64,000 nucleotides of DNA from Pseudomonas baltica (GTDB lineage Bacteria; Pseudomonadota; Gammaproteobacteria; Pseudomonadales; Pseudomonadaceae): assembly GCF_014235765.1 (NCBI RefSeq), contig NZ_JACMYH010000005.1, forward strand, positions 1-64,000, in the 5' to 3' direction. A model generated the notes under the pieces. It had not been told where the DNA came from. It worked only from the letters and a program-made list of their open reading frames with translations, and searched no databases. Positions 1-8,540 of the stretch are shown here, piece by piece; position 1 is the first letter of the stretch, and every line of letters starts with the position of its first letter. The position numbers and the translations under genes were made by a program.

Positions 1-60
1 AATAGACGGCAGGCCCGCTGAGCGACGTTTGTAAGCGATATCTGCGGCCGTATTAACCAT
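1..60 (-). CDS. Start of an unidentified gene, cut by the window edge
   Basis: An ATG at 58-60 on the minus strand opens a frame with no stop to the window edge (first residues MVNTAADIAY). It follows an AGGAGA ribosome-binding site (66-71) at a spacing of 5 nt, which is why I call it a gene. It lies 60 bp downstream of the integrase on the same strand, so it probably belongs to the same integrated element. Only 20 codons are visible and no family can be named. Confidence 0.4.
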   Translation of the reverse strand, partial: MVNTAADIAYKRRSAGLPSI

Positions 61-119
61 CTTCGTCTCCTGCTCGCTCAGGCTGCTGACAAAGCCGCTG
101 GGTAGGTACCGTGATTGGT

Positions 120-1289
120 TCATCCCTTCCTCCAGACATCCAAATGATCTGCCCAATCCTGCATCATCAGGCGGCGCTCGTCGAAGTACGTCGCATGATT
201 ATAGGCTCGACGGACGTTATTCTGATCCGCGTGAGCAAGCTGAGCTTCGATGGCGTCTGGGCGGTATCCGAGCTCGTTCAATCGAGTGCTACCAGTAGTT
301 CGTGTGCCGTGGGGGCTGTATTTACCGCTCCACCCTATAACTTTCAAAGCTTGGCGCATCGATGCAACTGCCATCGGCATCTGTCTGTTGTCTCGGCCAG
401 GGAATAGATGGTGCCGGGTGCCAGTGATGGTGTGGAGCCCCTTGAGCATCTGGATTGCCTGGCGGGGGAGGGGAACTACGTGCTCCTTGCGCGCCTTCAT
501 TCTTCGCGAAGGTATTCGCCAAATCGCTGCTTCAAGATCAAATTCCTCCCATTCGGCTTCGGCTACCTCGCTCGGTCGGCCTAGCGTCCACCACATCAGC
601 TGGATGCAATAATTGAGCTGGAAGCTGCAACGGTGGTTGTCGAAATCACGTAATAGCTTGCCGATCTGATCCGTGGTTAGGGCAGTCTTATGCTGCGTTT
701 TGTTGGTGGGCAGTGCTTTACGAACTGGCCAGACTGGATCGCTATCGGCTCGGAGCGTGGCGACGGCATACTCAAACACCGCAGACATGGTGCGACGAGC
801 CTCTGCTGCTACGCTCGGAGCGCCGCGCTTGAATGTGGACTGGAGGATGCTGAGTATCTGAGCTGAGGTAACCTCGCGAACAGGAAGTTTTCCTATGTTG
901 GGAAACACCACTCGCTCCAACATATCGAGGCGTCGATTTTTGGTGATGTCTTCCCAGTCTTTGGTCTGTAACCACTCTTTGGCTATGACATCAAATGTAT
1001 TGGTCGCCTCGTTTGCTTGCCTAACCCGGTCTAGCTGCCTTTGCTGGGCTGGATTCACGCCCTCCTTGACCAGCTTACGTGCCGCTTCGCTTCGTTCTCG
1101 TGCTTCTGACAGTTTCACGGCCGGGTATTCGCCGAGTCCGATCATGCTGGACTTGCCATTCAGCGCGAAGCGATACCGCCATGCTTTCACGCCTGTAGGT
1201 TTGACCTCCAAGTACAGACCACGTTGGTCATTGAGCCGATATAGCTTTTCCTTCGGCTTGGCGCTGCGGCAGTGGGCATCGGTTAGCAA
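120..1289 (-). CDS. Tyrosine recombinase (P4-type integrase with DUF4102 arm domain)
   Basis: Site-specific recombinase that would integrate and excise a mobile element. The N-terminal arm-binding domain (about residues 1-85, including LTDAHCRSAKPKEKLYRL) is followed by a core-binding region and a C-terminal catalytic domain. The catalytic set is complete: Arg in GRPSEV (about 238), Lys in RMKARKEH, HGTR (about 327-330), His in AQLAHAD (about 353) and Tyr in RRAYNH (about 363). There is no ATG at the N terminus. I chose TTG 1287-1289 because GGAG (complement of 1298-1301) sits 8 nt upstream, whereas the TTG at 1293-1295 would leave only 2 nt. Full family length (about 390 aa) and apparently intact. 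It sits immediately downstream of ychF, so this is the right-hand end of an element that continues leftward out of the window. Confidence 0.93.
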   Translation of the reverse strand: MLTDAHCRSAKPKEKLYRLNDQRGLYLEVKPTGVKAWRYRFALNGKSSMIGLGEYPAVKLSEARERSEAARKLVKEGVNPAQQRQLDRVRQANEATNTFDVIAKEWLQTKDWEDITKNRRLDMLERVVFPNIGKLPVREVTSAQILSILQSTFKRGAPSVAAEARRTMSAVFEYAVATLRADSDPVWPVRKALPTNKTQHKTALTTDQIGKLLRDFDNHRCSFQLNYCIQLMWWTLGRPSEVAEAEWEEFDLEAAIWRIPSRRMKARKEHVVPLPRQAIQMLKGLHTITGTRHHLFPGRDNRQMPMAVASMRQALKVIGWSGKYSPHGTRTTGSTRLNELGYRPDAIEAQLAHADQNNVRRAYNHATYFDERRLMMQDWADHLDVWRKG

Positions 1290-1418
1290 TCTCAAGTCTC
1301 CGTGTGCTGTAAACCCACTGTACTCACCACTCTAGCGCTTAGCAAATTCACGTACTCAAAAACCTACTCACCTCTTGGATGAAAGCGGCAGAAACAAGAT
1401 GCGACTTTCTGAAACAGA

Positions 1419-1442
1419 AAAACCGCGCAAAGGCGCGGTTTT
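1419..1442 (-). terminator. Rho-independent terminator downstream of ychF
   Basis: A perfect 10-bp stem (arms at 1419-1428 and 1433-1442, GCGCGG cores) closes on a 4-nt loop. On the minus strand it ends in a T-run. It would terminate ychF before the integrase region. A-runs on the left side let it work in both directions. Confidence 0.75.
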
Positions 1443-1456
1443 AATGGGTTTTGGTC

Positions 1457-1490
1457 AGTTTCACAGTGTTTCAAAAAACACCGTGAAACT
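1457..1490. repeat. Imperfect 15-bp inverted repeat between ychF and integrase
   Basis: The arms AGTTTCACAGTGTTT (1457-1471) and AAACACCGTGAAACT (1476-1490) are complementary except at one position and flank four bases. The repeat lies 11 bp after the ychF stop and just before the terminator. It could be a second hairpin of the ychF 3' end, or part of a recombinase attachment or binding site. The sequence alone does not decide. Confidence 0.5.
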
Positions 1491-1501
1491 TAATATTCCG
1501 A

Positions 1502-2602
1502 TCAGACGTTGAAGCGGAAGTGCATCACATCACCGTCCTTGACGATGTATTCTTTGCCTTCCAGGCGCCATTTGCCCGCTTCCTTGGTACCGGCTTCGCC
1601 GTTGTACTGGATGAAGTCGTTGTAGGCGATGACTTCGGCGCGAATGAAGCCTTTTTCGAAGTCGGTGTGGATCACACCGGCGGCCTGTGGCGCGGTGGCG
1701 CCGATCTTCACGGTCCAGGCGCGGACTTCCTCGACGCCGGCGGTGAAGTAGGTCTGCAGGTTGAGCAGTTCGTAGCCGGCGCGGATCACGCGGTTCAGGC
1801 CGGGCTCTTCCAGGCCCAGGGCCTCGAGGAACATGTCCTTCTCTTCGCCGTCGTCGAGCTCGGCGATCTCGGCTTCGATCTTGTTGCACACCGGCACCAC
1901 GATCGCGCCTTCTTCTTCGGCAATCACCCGTACCACGTCCAGCAGCGGGTTGTTCTCGAAGCCGTCTTCCGCAACGTTGGCGATGTACATGACCGGCTTG
2001 GTGGTCAACAGATGGAAGCCGCGCACGACCGCCTTCTCGTCGTTGCCCATGGTGCGCATCAGGCTGCGGGCCGGTTTGCCCAGGGTGAAGTGGGCAATCA
2101 ACTGCTCCAGCAGGCCCTTTTGCACCACCGCGTCCTTGTCGCCGCCCTTGGCGTTGCGCGCAACCTTCTGCAGTTGCTTCTCGCAGCTGTCGAGGTCGGC
2201 GAAAATCAGCTCAAGATCGATGATCTCGATGTCGCGCTTGGGGTCGACGCTGTTGGAAACGTGGATCACGTTCTCGTCTTCGAAGCAGCGCACCACGTGG
2301 GCGATGGCGTCGGTTTCGCGGATGTTGGCGAGGAACTTGTTGCCCAGCCCTTCACCTTTCGAAGCGCCGGCCACCAGGCCCGCGATGTCGACGAACTCCA
2401 TGGTGGTGGGCAGCACGCGCTTGGGATTGACGATGGCAGCCAGTGCTTCCAGGCGCGCATCGGGCATCGGCACGATGCCGCTGTTGGGCTCGATGGTGCA
2501 GAACGGAAAGTTCTCGGCCGCGATCCCGGATTTGGTCAAGGCGTTGAACAGGGTGGACTTGCCGACGTTGGGCAGGCCGACGATGCCGCAGTTGAATCCC
2601 AT
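1502..2602 (-). CDS. ychF: Redox-regulated ribosome-associated ATPase YchF
   Basis: OBG-family P-loop protein that in this subfamily prefers ATP over GTP and associates with ribosomes; it acts as a negative regulator of oxidative-stress responses in E. coli. The Walker A motif GLPNVGKST is at residues 9-17 and the switch region DIAGLVAGASKGEGLGN at about 70. A C-terminal TGS domain ends in DGDVMHFRFNV. Length (366 aa) is normal. It starts 21 bp after the pth stop on the same strand, so pth and ychF are probably co-transcribed, the usual Pseudomonas arrangement. Confidence 0.97.
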   Translation of the reverse strand: MGFNCGIVGLPNVGKSTLFNALTKSGIAAENFPFCTIEPNSGIVPMPDARLEALAAIVNPKRVLPTTMEFVDIAGLVAGASKGEGLGNKFLANIRETDAIAHVVRCFEDENVIHVSNSVDPKRDIEIIDLELIFADLDSCEKQLQKVARNAKGGDKDAVVQKGLLEQLIAHFTLGKPARSLMRTMGNDEKAVVRGFHLLTTKPVMYIANVAEDGFENNPLLDVVRVIAEEEGAIVVPVCNKIEAEIAELDDGEEKDMFLEALGLEEPGLNRVIRAGYELLNLQTYFTAGVEEVRAWTVKIGATAPQAAGVIHTDFEKGFIRAEVIAYNDFIQYNGEAGTKEAGKWRLEGKEYIVKDGDVMHFRFNV

Positions 2603-2623
2603 GGTGAATCCCTCTTCGAAGAG

Positions 2624-3208
2624 TCAGGCCTTTTGGCTGTGCAGGTTTTTCATCGCGCGATTCCACTCGCCGGCGAAGATATCCGGCAGCACACCGAGGG
2701 CAAAATCGATACTGGCATCCAGCTTTTCCTGTTCGGCGCGCGGGGCGCGGCCAAGAACGAAATTGGACACCAACTTGCTGTCACCCGGGTGGCCGATGCC
2801 AAGCCGCAGACGGTGAAAGCCATTGTCATTGCCGAGCTGCGCGATGATGTCGCGCAGGCCGTTGTGCCCGCCGTGCCCGCCGCCCAGTTTGAGCTTGGCG
2901 ACGCCGGGGGGCAGGTCGAGTTCGTCGTGGGCCACCAGGATCGCTTGCGGCGGTATGCGAAAGAAATTCGCCATCGCTGCGACGGATTGACCGCTGCGGT
3001 TCATGTAGGTGGTGGGGATCAACAGACGAACGTCATGGCCCTGATGGCTGAAACGCGCCGTCAGGCCGAAATACTTGCGATCGGCTACCAGGTTCACACG
3101 GTGTGCCTGGGCGATGCGCTCAACGAAAAGAGCCCCTGCGTTATGCCGGGTCTGTTCGTATTCGGGGCCGGGGTTACCCAGGCCAACGATCAGTTGTATG
3201 GCGGTCAC
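2624..3208 (-). CDS. pth: Peptidyl-tRNA hydrolase
   Basis: Recycles peptidyl-tRNA dropped from ribosomes by cleaving the ester bond. The signature VGLGNPGPEY (residues 8-17) carries the conserved Asn12, and TRHNAG supplies the catalytic His22. AHDELDLPPG and GGHGGHNGLR are the other family motifs. The frame is open further upstream, but I start at GTG 3206-3208 because family members begin exactly there (MTAIQLIVGLGNPG) and an AGGAAG lies about 10 nt upstream. This gives 194 aa, the usual length. It lies between rplY and ychF on one strand. Confidence 0.96.
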   Translation of the reverse strand: MTAIQLIVGLGNPGPEYEQTRHNAGALFVERIAQAHRVNLVADRKYFGLTARFSHQGHDVRLLIPTTYMNRSGQSVAAMANFFRIPPQAILVAHDELDLPPGVAKLKLGGGHGGHNGLRDIIAQLGNDNGFHRLRLGIGHPGDSKLVSNFVLGRAPRAEQEKLDASIDFALGVLPDIFAGEWNRAMKNLHSQKA

Positions 3209-3281
3209 GGCAGGGGCTCTTCCTTGTCGAGTCGTGGACGCCACCCGAGGGTGTCATCCACAGCTCGGCGTGCGAGTAAGA

Positions 3282-3887
3282 TTACTCGGCAGCGCCTTCT
3301 TCGGTTTCTTCGTCGGCAACGATACGCGGAGCGTGGACGTTGGCAACTGCCAGGTCGGTACCATGAGCCAGTGCGACGAACTCGACGCCTTGCGGAGCCT
3401 TGAGGTCGGACAGGTGGATGATGGTGCCGATTTCAGCGTCAGCCATGTCGACTTCGATGAACTCGGGCAGGTCTTTCGGCAGGCAGGTGACTTCCAGCTC
3501 GGTCTCGGTGTGCGAGATCTCGCCGCCTTTCTTGACAGCCGGTTCCTGGTTCATGAAGTGCAGAGGCACGATGGCGGTCAGTTTCTGGCCGGCGATCACG
3601 CGTACGAAGTCAGCGTGCAGGACGTGACCCTTGGCTGGGTGACGCTGCAGTGCCTTGATCAGGACGTTCTGCTTGGTGCCACCAACGTTCAGTTCGATCA
3701 CGTGGCTGAAGGCAGCCTCGTTTTCGAGCAGCTTGGCAACTTCCTTGGCCAGCATGCTGATCGACTCAGGGGCTTTTTCGCCACCGTAGACAACAGCTGG
3801 TACCAGGCTGGCGAGACGACGCAGGCGGCGGCTCGCACCTTTCCCCAGGTCGGAACGCGCTTCGGCATTCAAAGTGAAATCGTTCAT
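3282..3887 (-). CDS. rplY: 50S ribosomal protein L25 (long CTC/TL5 form)
   Basis: Binds 5S rRNA in the large ribosomal subunit. The N-terminal L25 domain (about 1-95, with SRRLRRLASLVPAVVYGG) is followed by the extra beta-rich CTC/TL5 domain, ending in an acidic tail (EETEEGAAE). That gives 201 aa rather than the 94 aa of the E. coli form. The frame continues upstream, but the ATG at 3885-3887 has a GGAGA site and matches the family start. It follows prs after a strong terminator, so it may have its own promoter in 3888-3955. Confidence 0.95.
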   Translation of the reverse strand: MNDFTLNAEARSDLGKGASRRLRRLASLVPAVVYGGEKAPESISMLAKEVAKLLENEAAFSHVIELNVGGTKQNVLIKALQRHPAKGHVLHADFVRVIAGQKLTAIVPLHFMNQEPAVKKGGEISHTETELEVTCLPKDLPEFIEVDMADAEIGTIIHLSDLKAPQGVEFVALAHGTDLAVANVHAPRIVADEETEEGAAE

Positions 3888-3955
3888 GTGTTTCTCCAAA
3901 ATAACCACGTTCGCCCAGCGTTTGCGACCAGCGCCAAGGCGATACGGGCAAAAAA

Positions 3956-3992
3956 GCCCCGGCCCGACAGAGTGTCGGGCCGGGGCGCTTTT
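3956..3992 (-). terminator. Strong terminator between prs and rplY
   Basis: A perfect 14-bp GC-rich stem (arms at 3956-3969 and 3973-3986) with a 3-nt loop is followed on the minus strand by a run of T. It lies 33 bp after the prs stop codon and should separate prs from rplY, wholly or as a partial attenuator. Confidence 0.85.
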
Positions 3993-4024
3993 CGTCAGAA
4001 CGGTGCTCGCGAAGGGCAGAGCCC

Positions 4025-4966
4025 TCAGCGGAACATCGCGCTGATCGATTCTTCGTTGCTGATGCGACGCATCGCTTCGGCAACAACCGGGGCGATATCC
4101 AGTTGACGGATACGCCCGCAGGCTTGTGCGGCTGCGGAGAGCGGGATGGTGTTGGTCACCACCAGCTCGTCCAGCACGGATTTCTCGATGTTCTCGATCG
4201 CACGCCCCGACAGGACCGGGTGGGTGCAATAGGCGAACACCTTGGCCGCGCCATGTTCTTTCAAGGCCTTGGCCGCGTGGCACAGAGTGCCGGCGGTATC
4301 GACCATGTCGTCGACCAGGATGCAGGTACGGCCTTCGACATCACCGATGATGTGCATCACTTCGGAGTGGTTGGCCTTCTCGCGACGCTTGTCGATGATG
4401 CCCAGGTCGACGCCCAGCGACTTGGCCACGGCGCGTGCACGCACCACGCCGCCAATGTCGGGGGAAACGATCATGAGGTTCTCGAAGCGCTGGTCTTCGA
4501 TATCGTCCACCAGAACCGGAGAACCGTAGATGTTATCGACCGGGATATCGAAGAAGCCTTGAATCTGGTCGGCGTGAAGGTCGACGGTGAGGACACGGTC
4601 GATGCCCACGACGGTCAGCATGTCGGCGACGACCTTGGCGCTGATTGCCACACGGGCAGAGCGCGGACGGCGGTCTTGACGAGCGTAACCGAAGTAGGGG
4701 ATCACGGCGGTGATTCGCGAAGCCGAGGAGCGGCGGAAGGCATCGGCCATCAGCACCAGTTCCATCAGGTTGTCGTTGGTAGGCGCACATGTAGGCTGGA
4801 TAATGAAGACGTCTTTACCGCGAACGTTTTCATTGATCTCGGTGCTGATTTCACCATCGGAAAACTTGCTGACGGAGACATCACCGAGAGGGATATGCAG
4901 CTGACGCACAACGCGTCGAGCCAGATCGGGGTTTGAGTTCCCCGCAAAGACCATCATCTTGGACAC
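4025..4966 (-). CDS. prs: Ribose-phosphate pyrophosphokinase (PRPP synthase)
   Basis: Makes PRPP from ribose 5-phosphate and ATP for purine, pyrimidine, histidine, tryptophan and NAD synthesis. All class I motifs are present: the FSDGEISTEINENVRG segment, PYFGYARQDRRPRSARV (the regulatory flexible loop), the VDLHADQIQGFF motif and the PRPP loop ILVDDMVDTAGT. The long open frame runs back through the tRNA gene, so the start must be internal. I use GTG 4964-4966, which gives the usual 313 aa (MSKMMVFAGNSNPDL). It lies directly downstream of tRNA-Gln. Confidence 0.97.
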   Translation of the reverse strand: MSKMMVFAGNSNPDLARRVVRQLHIPLGDVSVSKFSDGEISTEINENVRGKDVFIIQPTCAPTNDNLMELVLMADAFRRSSASRITAVIPYFGYARQDRRPRSARVAISAKVVADMLTVVGIDRVLTVDLHADQIQGFFDIPVDNIYGSPVLVDDIEDQRFENLMIVSPDIGGVVRARAVAKSLGVDLGIIDKRREKANHSEVMHIIGDVEGRTCILVDDMVDTAGTLCHAAKALKEHGAAKVFAYCTHPVLSGRAIENIEKSVLDELVVTNTIPLSAAAQACGRIRQLDIAPVVAEAMRRISNEESISAMFR

Positions 4967-5013
4967 GCGCAGTACCTGCCGGCTGAGGGTATACCTGGAT
5001 GAGTATAGGAAAA

Positions 5014-5088
5014 TGGCAGGGGCGGCTGGATTCGAACCAACGCATGGCAGGATCAAAACCTGCTGCCTTACCGCTTGGCGACGCCCCT
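5014..5088 (-). tRNA. tRNA-Gln (anticodon TTG)
   Basis: A 75-nt cloverleaf including an encoded CCA (complement of 5014-5016). The acceptor stem pairs AGGGGCG with CGCCCCT, the anticodon loop is TTTTGAT with anticodon TTG, and the T-loop is GGTTCGAATCC. It lies between ispE and prs, the position it occupies across Pseudomonas. Confidence 0.97.
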
Positions 5089-5141
5089 GTAGCTTGAAAC
5101 TTCCGAGTGCCCAGCACTCGTTTCCTGTTACAGACTCTCTG

Positions 5142-6005
5142 TTACAGACTCTGCAGCTTGCGATGCAACATCGAAACGTTGCTTCCCTTGGCCACGAACC
5201 CTGTAAGGGTGTCTGCAAGAAGGTGCGAAACTCTATCAGCTTCCGCTTTGCTTGGGAAGGCCCCAAACACACAACTTCCAGTGCCTGTTAGCCGAGCTTC
5301 AGTGAATTTGCCAAGCAAATTCAGTGCGTTACGTACATCAGGGTAACGACGCTCTACTACTGGCTGGCAGTCATTACGACTGTTTCCCTCAAGAACGGGG
5401 CGCACTTTAATGGGCGCCGAGTCACGTGTCAACAACGGATCCGAAAAAATTTCCGCTGTACTTACAGAGACTTGCGGTACAAGCACGAGATACCAGGGCT
5501 GTGGCAGTTCGACCGGGGTCAGTTTCTCGCCCACGCCTTCGGCGAACGCCGCATGGCCGCGCACGAACACCGGCACATCGGCGCCCAGGGAAAGCCCCAG
5601 CTGCGCGAGCTGATCTTCACTGCAGCCGGTCTGCCAGAGGTGGTTCAGGGCGAGCAGGGTGGTGGCGGCATCGGAGCTGCCACCGCCGATACCACCGCCC
5701 ATGGGCAGTACCTTGCGCAACCAGATATCGGCGCCCAGCGCCGTACCGGTCAGTGCCTGCAGCTGCCGCGCGGCCTTGACGATAAGGTTGCTGTCGTGGG
5801 GCACGTCGGCTATCTGGGTGTGCAGGCACACCACGCCGTCGTCGCGCAGGGCGAAATCCAGCTCATCACCGTGGTCGAGAAACTGGAACAGCGTCTGCAG
5901 CTCGTGATAGCCATCCGCGCGCCGGCCGAGGATGTGCAGCATCAGGTTGAGCTTGGCCGGCGCGGGCAGGGTCAGTACGGGGTTCATGGAAGTGCCTGCG
6001 CTCAT
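5142..6005 (-). CDS. ispE: 4-diphosphocytidyl-2-C-methyl-D-erythritol kinase
   Basis: GHMP kinase of the non-mevalonate isoprenoid pathway that phosphorylates CDP-methylerythritol. The substrate motif PAPAKLNLMLHILGRRADGYHE lies near residues 14-35, the ATP-binding glycine-rich motif PMGGGIGGGSSDAA at 101-114, and the C-terminal GTGSCVFGAF motif follows. At 287 aa it has normal length. The ATG used starts one base after the lolB stop. A second in-frame ATG six codons in (before PVLTLPAP) is an alternative start. The transcript continues into tRNA-Gln and prs. Confidence 0.96.
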   Translation of the reverse strand: MSAGTSMNPVLTLPAPAKLNLMLHILGRRADGYHELQTLFQFLDHGDELDFALRDDGVVCLHTQIADVPHDSNLIVKAARQLQALTGTALGADIWLRKVLPMGGGIGGGSSDAATTLLALNHLWQTGCSEDQLAQLGLSLGADVPVFVRGHAAFAEGVGEKLTPVELPQPWYLVLVPQVSVSTAEIFSDPLLTRDSAPIKVRPVLEGNSRNDCQPVVERRYPDVRNALNLLGKFTEARLTGTGSCVFGAFPSKAEADRVSHLLADTLTGFVAKGSNVSMLHRKLQSL

Positions 6006-6006
6006 G

Positions 6007-6645
6007 TCACTGCCCCAGCCGGCGCGGCTGCCAATCCTTGACCACCAGGGTCACGTCCAGGTCCTGGCCATGCAGCTTGATCCGCTCGGGCAGCCAGTAG
6101 CCATTCTGTTCGGTGTAGCTCAGGTATTCGACTTTCCAGCCGTCCTGGGAAAGTCCCGCGAGGCGGCTGTCGCCATCCAGGGTCAGTTGGCTCTTGCTGT
6201 CGGGGGCCGGCAGGCCGCGGACCCACCAGGACAGATGCGAAACCGGCAGTTTCCAGCCCAGTTGCTGTTCCAGCAGTTCTTCGGGGGTCGTGGCCTGATA
6301 GCGGCCCTGATTGGCCACCTCCAGGCTGACATCGCCCGGGCGTCCGGTCAGGCGCGCCGCACCGCGCCCCAGAGGGCCGGACAGGCGGATGTCGTAGTAA
6401 TCCTGACGCTGCAGCCAGTACAGGGTGCCGGAACCGGAGTCCTTGGGCGCACGGATGCCGATCTTGCCGTTGATCTCCCAACCGTCGAGCTGGGTGAGTT
6501 GCTGTTTGTGCACTTGCCACTGTTGCGGGTTGCCCTGACCCTGCAGGGCTTCGTGGGAGCCCATGCCGGCGCAGCCGGTGAGCACGGCGATGAAAGTGGC
6601 AACCAGCAGGTGACGCATCATGTAGGAGGTAGGACGCAAAGACAT
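6007..6645 (-). CDS. lolB: Outer-membrane lipoprotein receptor LolB
   Basis: Accepts lipoproteins from the periplasmic carrier LolA and inserts them in the outer membrane. The signal sequence ends in lipobox LTGC, with the lipidated Cys at about residue 25. The mature protein contains the family motif WEINGKIGIRAPKDSGSGTLYW and a beta-rich half-barrel. Length is 212 aa. It starts 3 bp after the TPR lipoprotein stop and ends one base before ispE, so all three form one operon, as elsewhere in Pseudomonas. Confidence 0.94.
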   Translation of the reverse strand: MSLRPTSYMMRHLLVATFIAVLTGCAGMGSHEALQGQGNPQQWQVHKQQLTQLDGWEINGKIGIRAPKDSGSGTLYWLQRQDYYDIRLSGPLGRGAARLTGRPGDVSLEVANQGRYQATTPEELLEQQLGWKLPVSHLSWWVRGLPAPDSKSQLTLDGDSRLAGLSQDGWKVEYLSYTEQNGYWLPERIKLHGQDLDVTLVVKDWQPRRLGQ

Positions 6646-6648
6646 GGA

Positions 6649-8376
6649 TTAAAGATTCTCTGAACCGGTCAGGCGCAGGATGGTGCTGCGCAGGACAGGG
6701 CTGTCGGGTTGTTCTTGCAGGGCCTTGCCCCAGATTTTGCGCGCCTCGCGCTGCTTGCCGCTGGCCCACAGCACTTCGCCCAGGTGGGCGGCCACTTCGT
6801 GGTCGGGAAAGCGTTCCAGCGCGTCGCGCAGATAGCGCTCGGCGGCGTCGAGGTTGCCCAGTCGGTAATTGACCCACCCCAGGCTGTCCAGCACGGCTGG
6901 ATCTTCGGGGTTGATCTGGTGGGCCCGCTCGATCAGGGTGCGGGCCTCCTCGAAGCGAGTGGTGCGGTCGGACAGCGTGTAGCCCAGGGCATTGAGCGCC
7001 ATGGCATTGTCCGGCTCGCGCGCCAGAATGGCCCGCAGGTCCTTTTCCATCTGTACCAGGTCGTTACGCTTTTCAGCCAGCATCGACCGTGTGTACAGCA
7101 GGTTCAGGTCGTCCGGATTCTGTTTGATGGCGTTCTGCAGCACCAGCCAGGCGGCTTGGGTCTTGTCGTTGTTGGCCAGGGTTTCGGCTTCGATCAGGTA
7201 CAGCTGGATTGCGTAGTCGGGCTGGGCATCGCGTGCCTCGGCCAGGCGCCGTGAAGCCTCGTCGGCGCGGCCGTTGGCGATCAGGATATCGGCTTGACGC
7301 AGCTGGGCGGGCAGGTAGTCGGTACCGACATCCACCTGGGCGTACTCATCGAGCGCTGTCTGTGGATCGCCGCGTTCTTCGGCGATGCGGCCCAGGTTCA
7401 GGTGTGCGGAGTCGACGTGACTGCCGCGCTCCACCAGTTGCTGGAGGTAATTGTAGGCTTCGTCCCAGGCCTTGCCTTCGAGGCACACCAGGGCCAGCGA
7501 ATAGCGCAGTTCGTCGTCGTCCGGGTATTGCTGAACGAGAATCGCGAACTGCAGCTTGGCGTCGTCCATGCGGTTCTGTTCGACCAGCATGCGCGCGTAG
7601 GTCAGGCGCAGACGCTTGTCGTCGGGGATTTTCTTGAGGTTTTTTTCCAGCAGTGGCATGGCTTCGCTGCCGCGATCCAGCGCGGCGAGCAGACGGGCGC
7701 GCAGCAGGATGGGGGCGATTTCACCTTCCTGGGGTGGATTGCCTTCCAGCAACGCCAGGGCGCCTTCGGTATTGCCATCCTGTTGCATCAGCAAGGCCTT
7801 GCCGAAGATCAGCTGGCCGTTGCCGGGGTACTTGCCCAGCAGGCGATCGAAACTTTGCAGCAAGCCGCGCCGGGTACTTTCGTCGGTGTCGGCCGCCGAC
7901 AGCGCAAGAAAGTCGAAATGGGTGTCACCCTGGCCCTGCAGGACCTTCTCCATGTACACCAGCGACTCGTCGTACTTGCCATTGCGCGCCAACTGAATGG
8001 CAGCAGCACGCTGCGCGTCGAGGTCGGTGGGGGCGTTTTTCGCCCACAACTGCGCGGTCTCCAGCGCTGGCTGATCGGCGCCCAGGTATTCGGCGATGCG
8101 GAAAGCGCGTTCGGAAATGCCCGGATCCTGCGTCTTGCGGGCCTGGGTCACGTAGTTGCCCAAGGCAAGATCGAAGCGATCACGCTGCCCGGCCAACTCT
8201 GCACTGAGCAGGCTGAACACGGTTTCCTCGCTGAACGAGCCGTAGACCTTGGGCGTCTCGTCCGGCGCAGGCGCCGGCTGCGCCACGGGAACCGGAGTCG
8301 CCTGCTCTTTGGGTGGCCATGACTGGCAGCCCTGCAGCAAGGCGAAGGCGAGGAGCAACGTGGAGGTTCTATTCAT
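6649..8376 (-). CDS. Tetratricopeptide-repeat outer-membrane lipoprotein (PA4667 type)
   Basis: A 575-aa lipoprotein whose signal peptide ends in LQGC (Cys about 17), followed by a Pro/Ala-rich linker and then a long alpha-helical array. TPR signatures are clearest at the C terminus (MALNALGYTLSD, DSLGWVNYRLGNLDAAERYL). It is conserved upstream of lolB in Pseudomonas. TPR lipoproteins generally scaffold envelope complexes; the specific partner here is unknown. It is divergent from hemA across a 164-bp intergenic region that should hold both promoters. Confidence 0.88.
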   Translation of the reverse strand: MNRTSTLLLAFALLQGCQSWPPKEQATPVPVAQPAPAPDETPKVYGSFSEETVFSLLSAELAGQRDRFDLALGNYVTQARKTQDPGISERAFRIAEYLGADQPALETAQLWAKNAPTDLDAQRAAAIQLARNGKYDESLVYMEKVLQGQGDTHFDFLALSAADTDESTRRGLLQSFDRLLGKYPGNGQLIFGKALLMQQDGNTEGALALLEGNPPQEGEIAPILLRARLLAALDRGSEAMPLLEKNLKKIPDDKRLRLTYARMLVEQNRMDDAKLQFAILVQQYPDDDELRYSLALVCLEGKAWDEAYNYLQQLVERGSHVDSAHLNLGRIAEERGDPQTALDEYAQVDVGTDYLPAQLRQADILIANGRADEASRRLAEARDAQPDYAIQLYLIEAETLANNDKTQAAWLVLQNAIKQNPDDLNLLYTRSMLAEKRNDLVQMEKDLRAILAREPDNAMALNALGYTLSDRTTRFEEARTLIERAHQINPEDPAVLDSLGWVNYRLGNLDAAERYLRDALERFPDHEVAAHLGEVLWASGKQREARKIWGKALQEQPDSPVLRSTILRLTGSENL

Positions 8377-8540
8377 AGAGGGGATTTTGGCGGCTTACCT
8401 GCGGTCGGATCATCATGACACAAGCCACAGGTCAAACCCATAACTCGAGGTTGCCTATTAGGACAATAGATAGCGGTGGTTGTTCTGGGCCGGACGAAGT
8501 AGGACAATTACCGGCTTCTCGACATCATCAGCGACCTTGA

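Noticed and set aside
1290..1501. tRNA gene as integration site between integrase and ychF
   Set aside because: Searched both strands by eye; only a terminator and an inverted repeat are present.
1520..3403. 627-aa frame on the plus strand opposite ychF and pth
   Set aside because: It is the shadow of well-conserved minus-strand genes in high-GC DNA; no family resemblance or ribosome-binding site.
4967..5272. N-terminal extension of prs through the tRNA-Gln gene
   Set aside because: The extension translates tRNA sequence; the family N terminus begins at GTG 4966.
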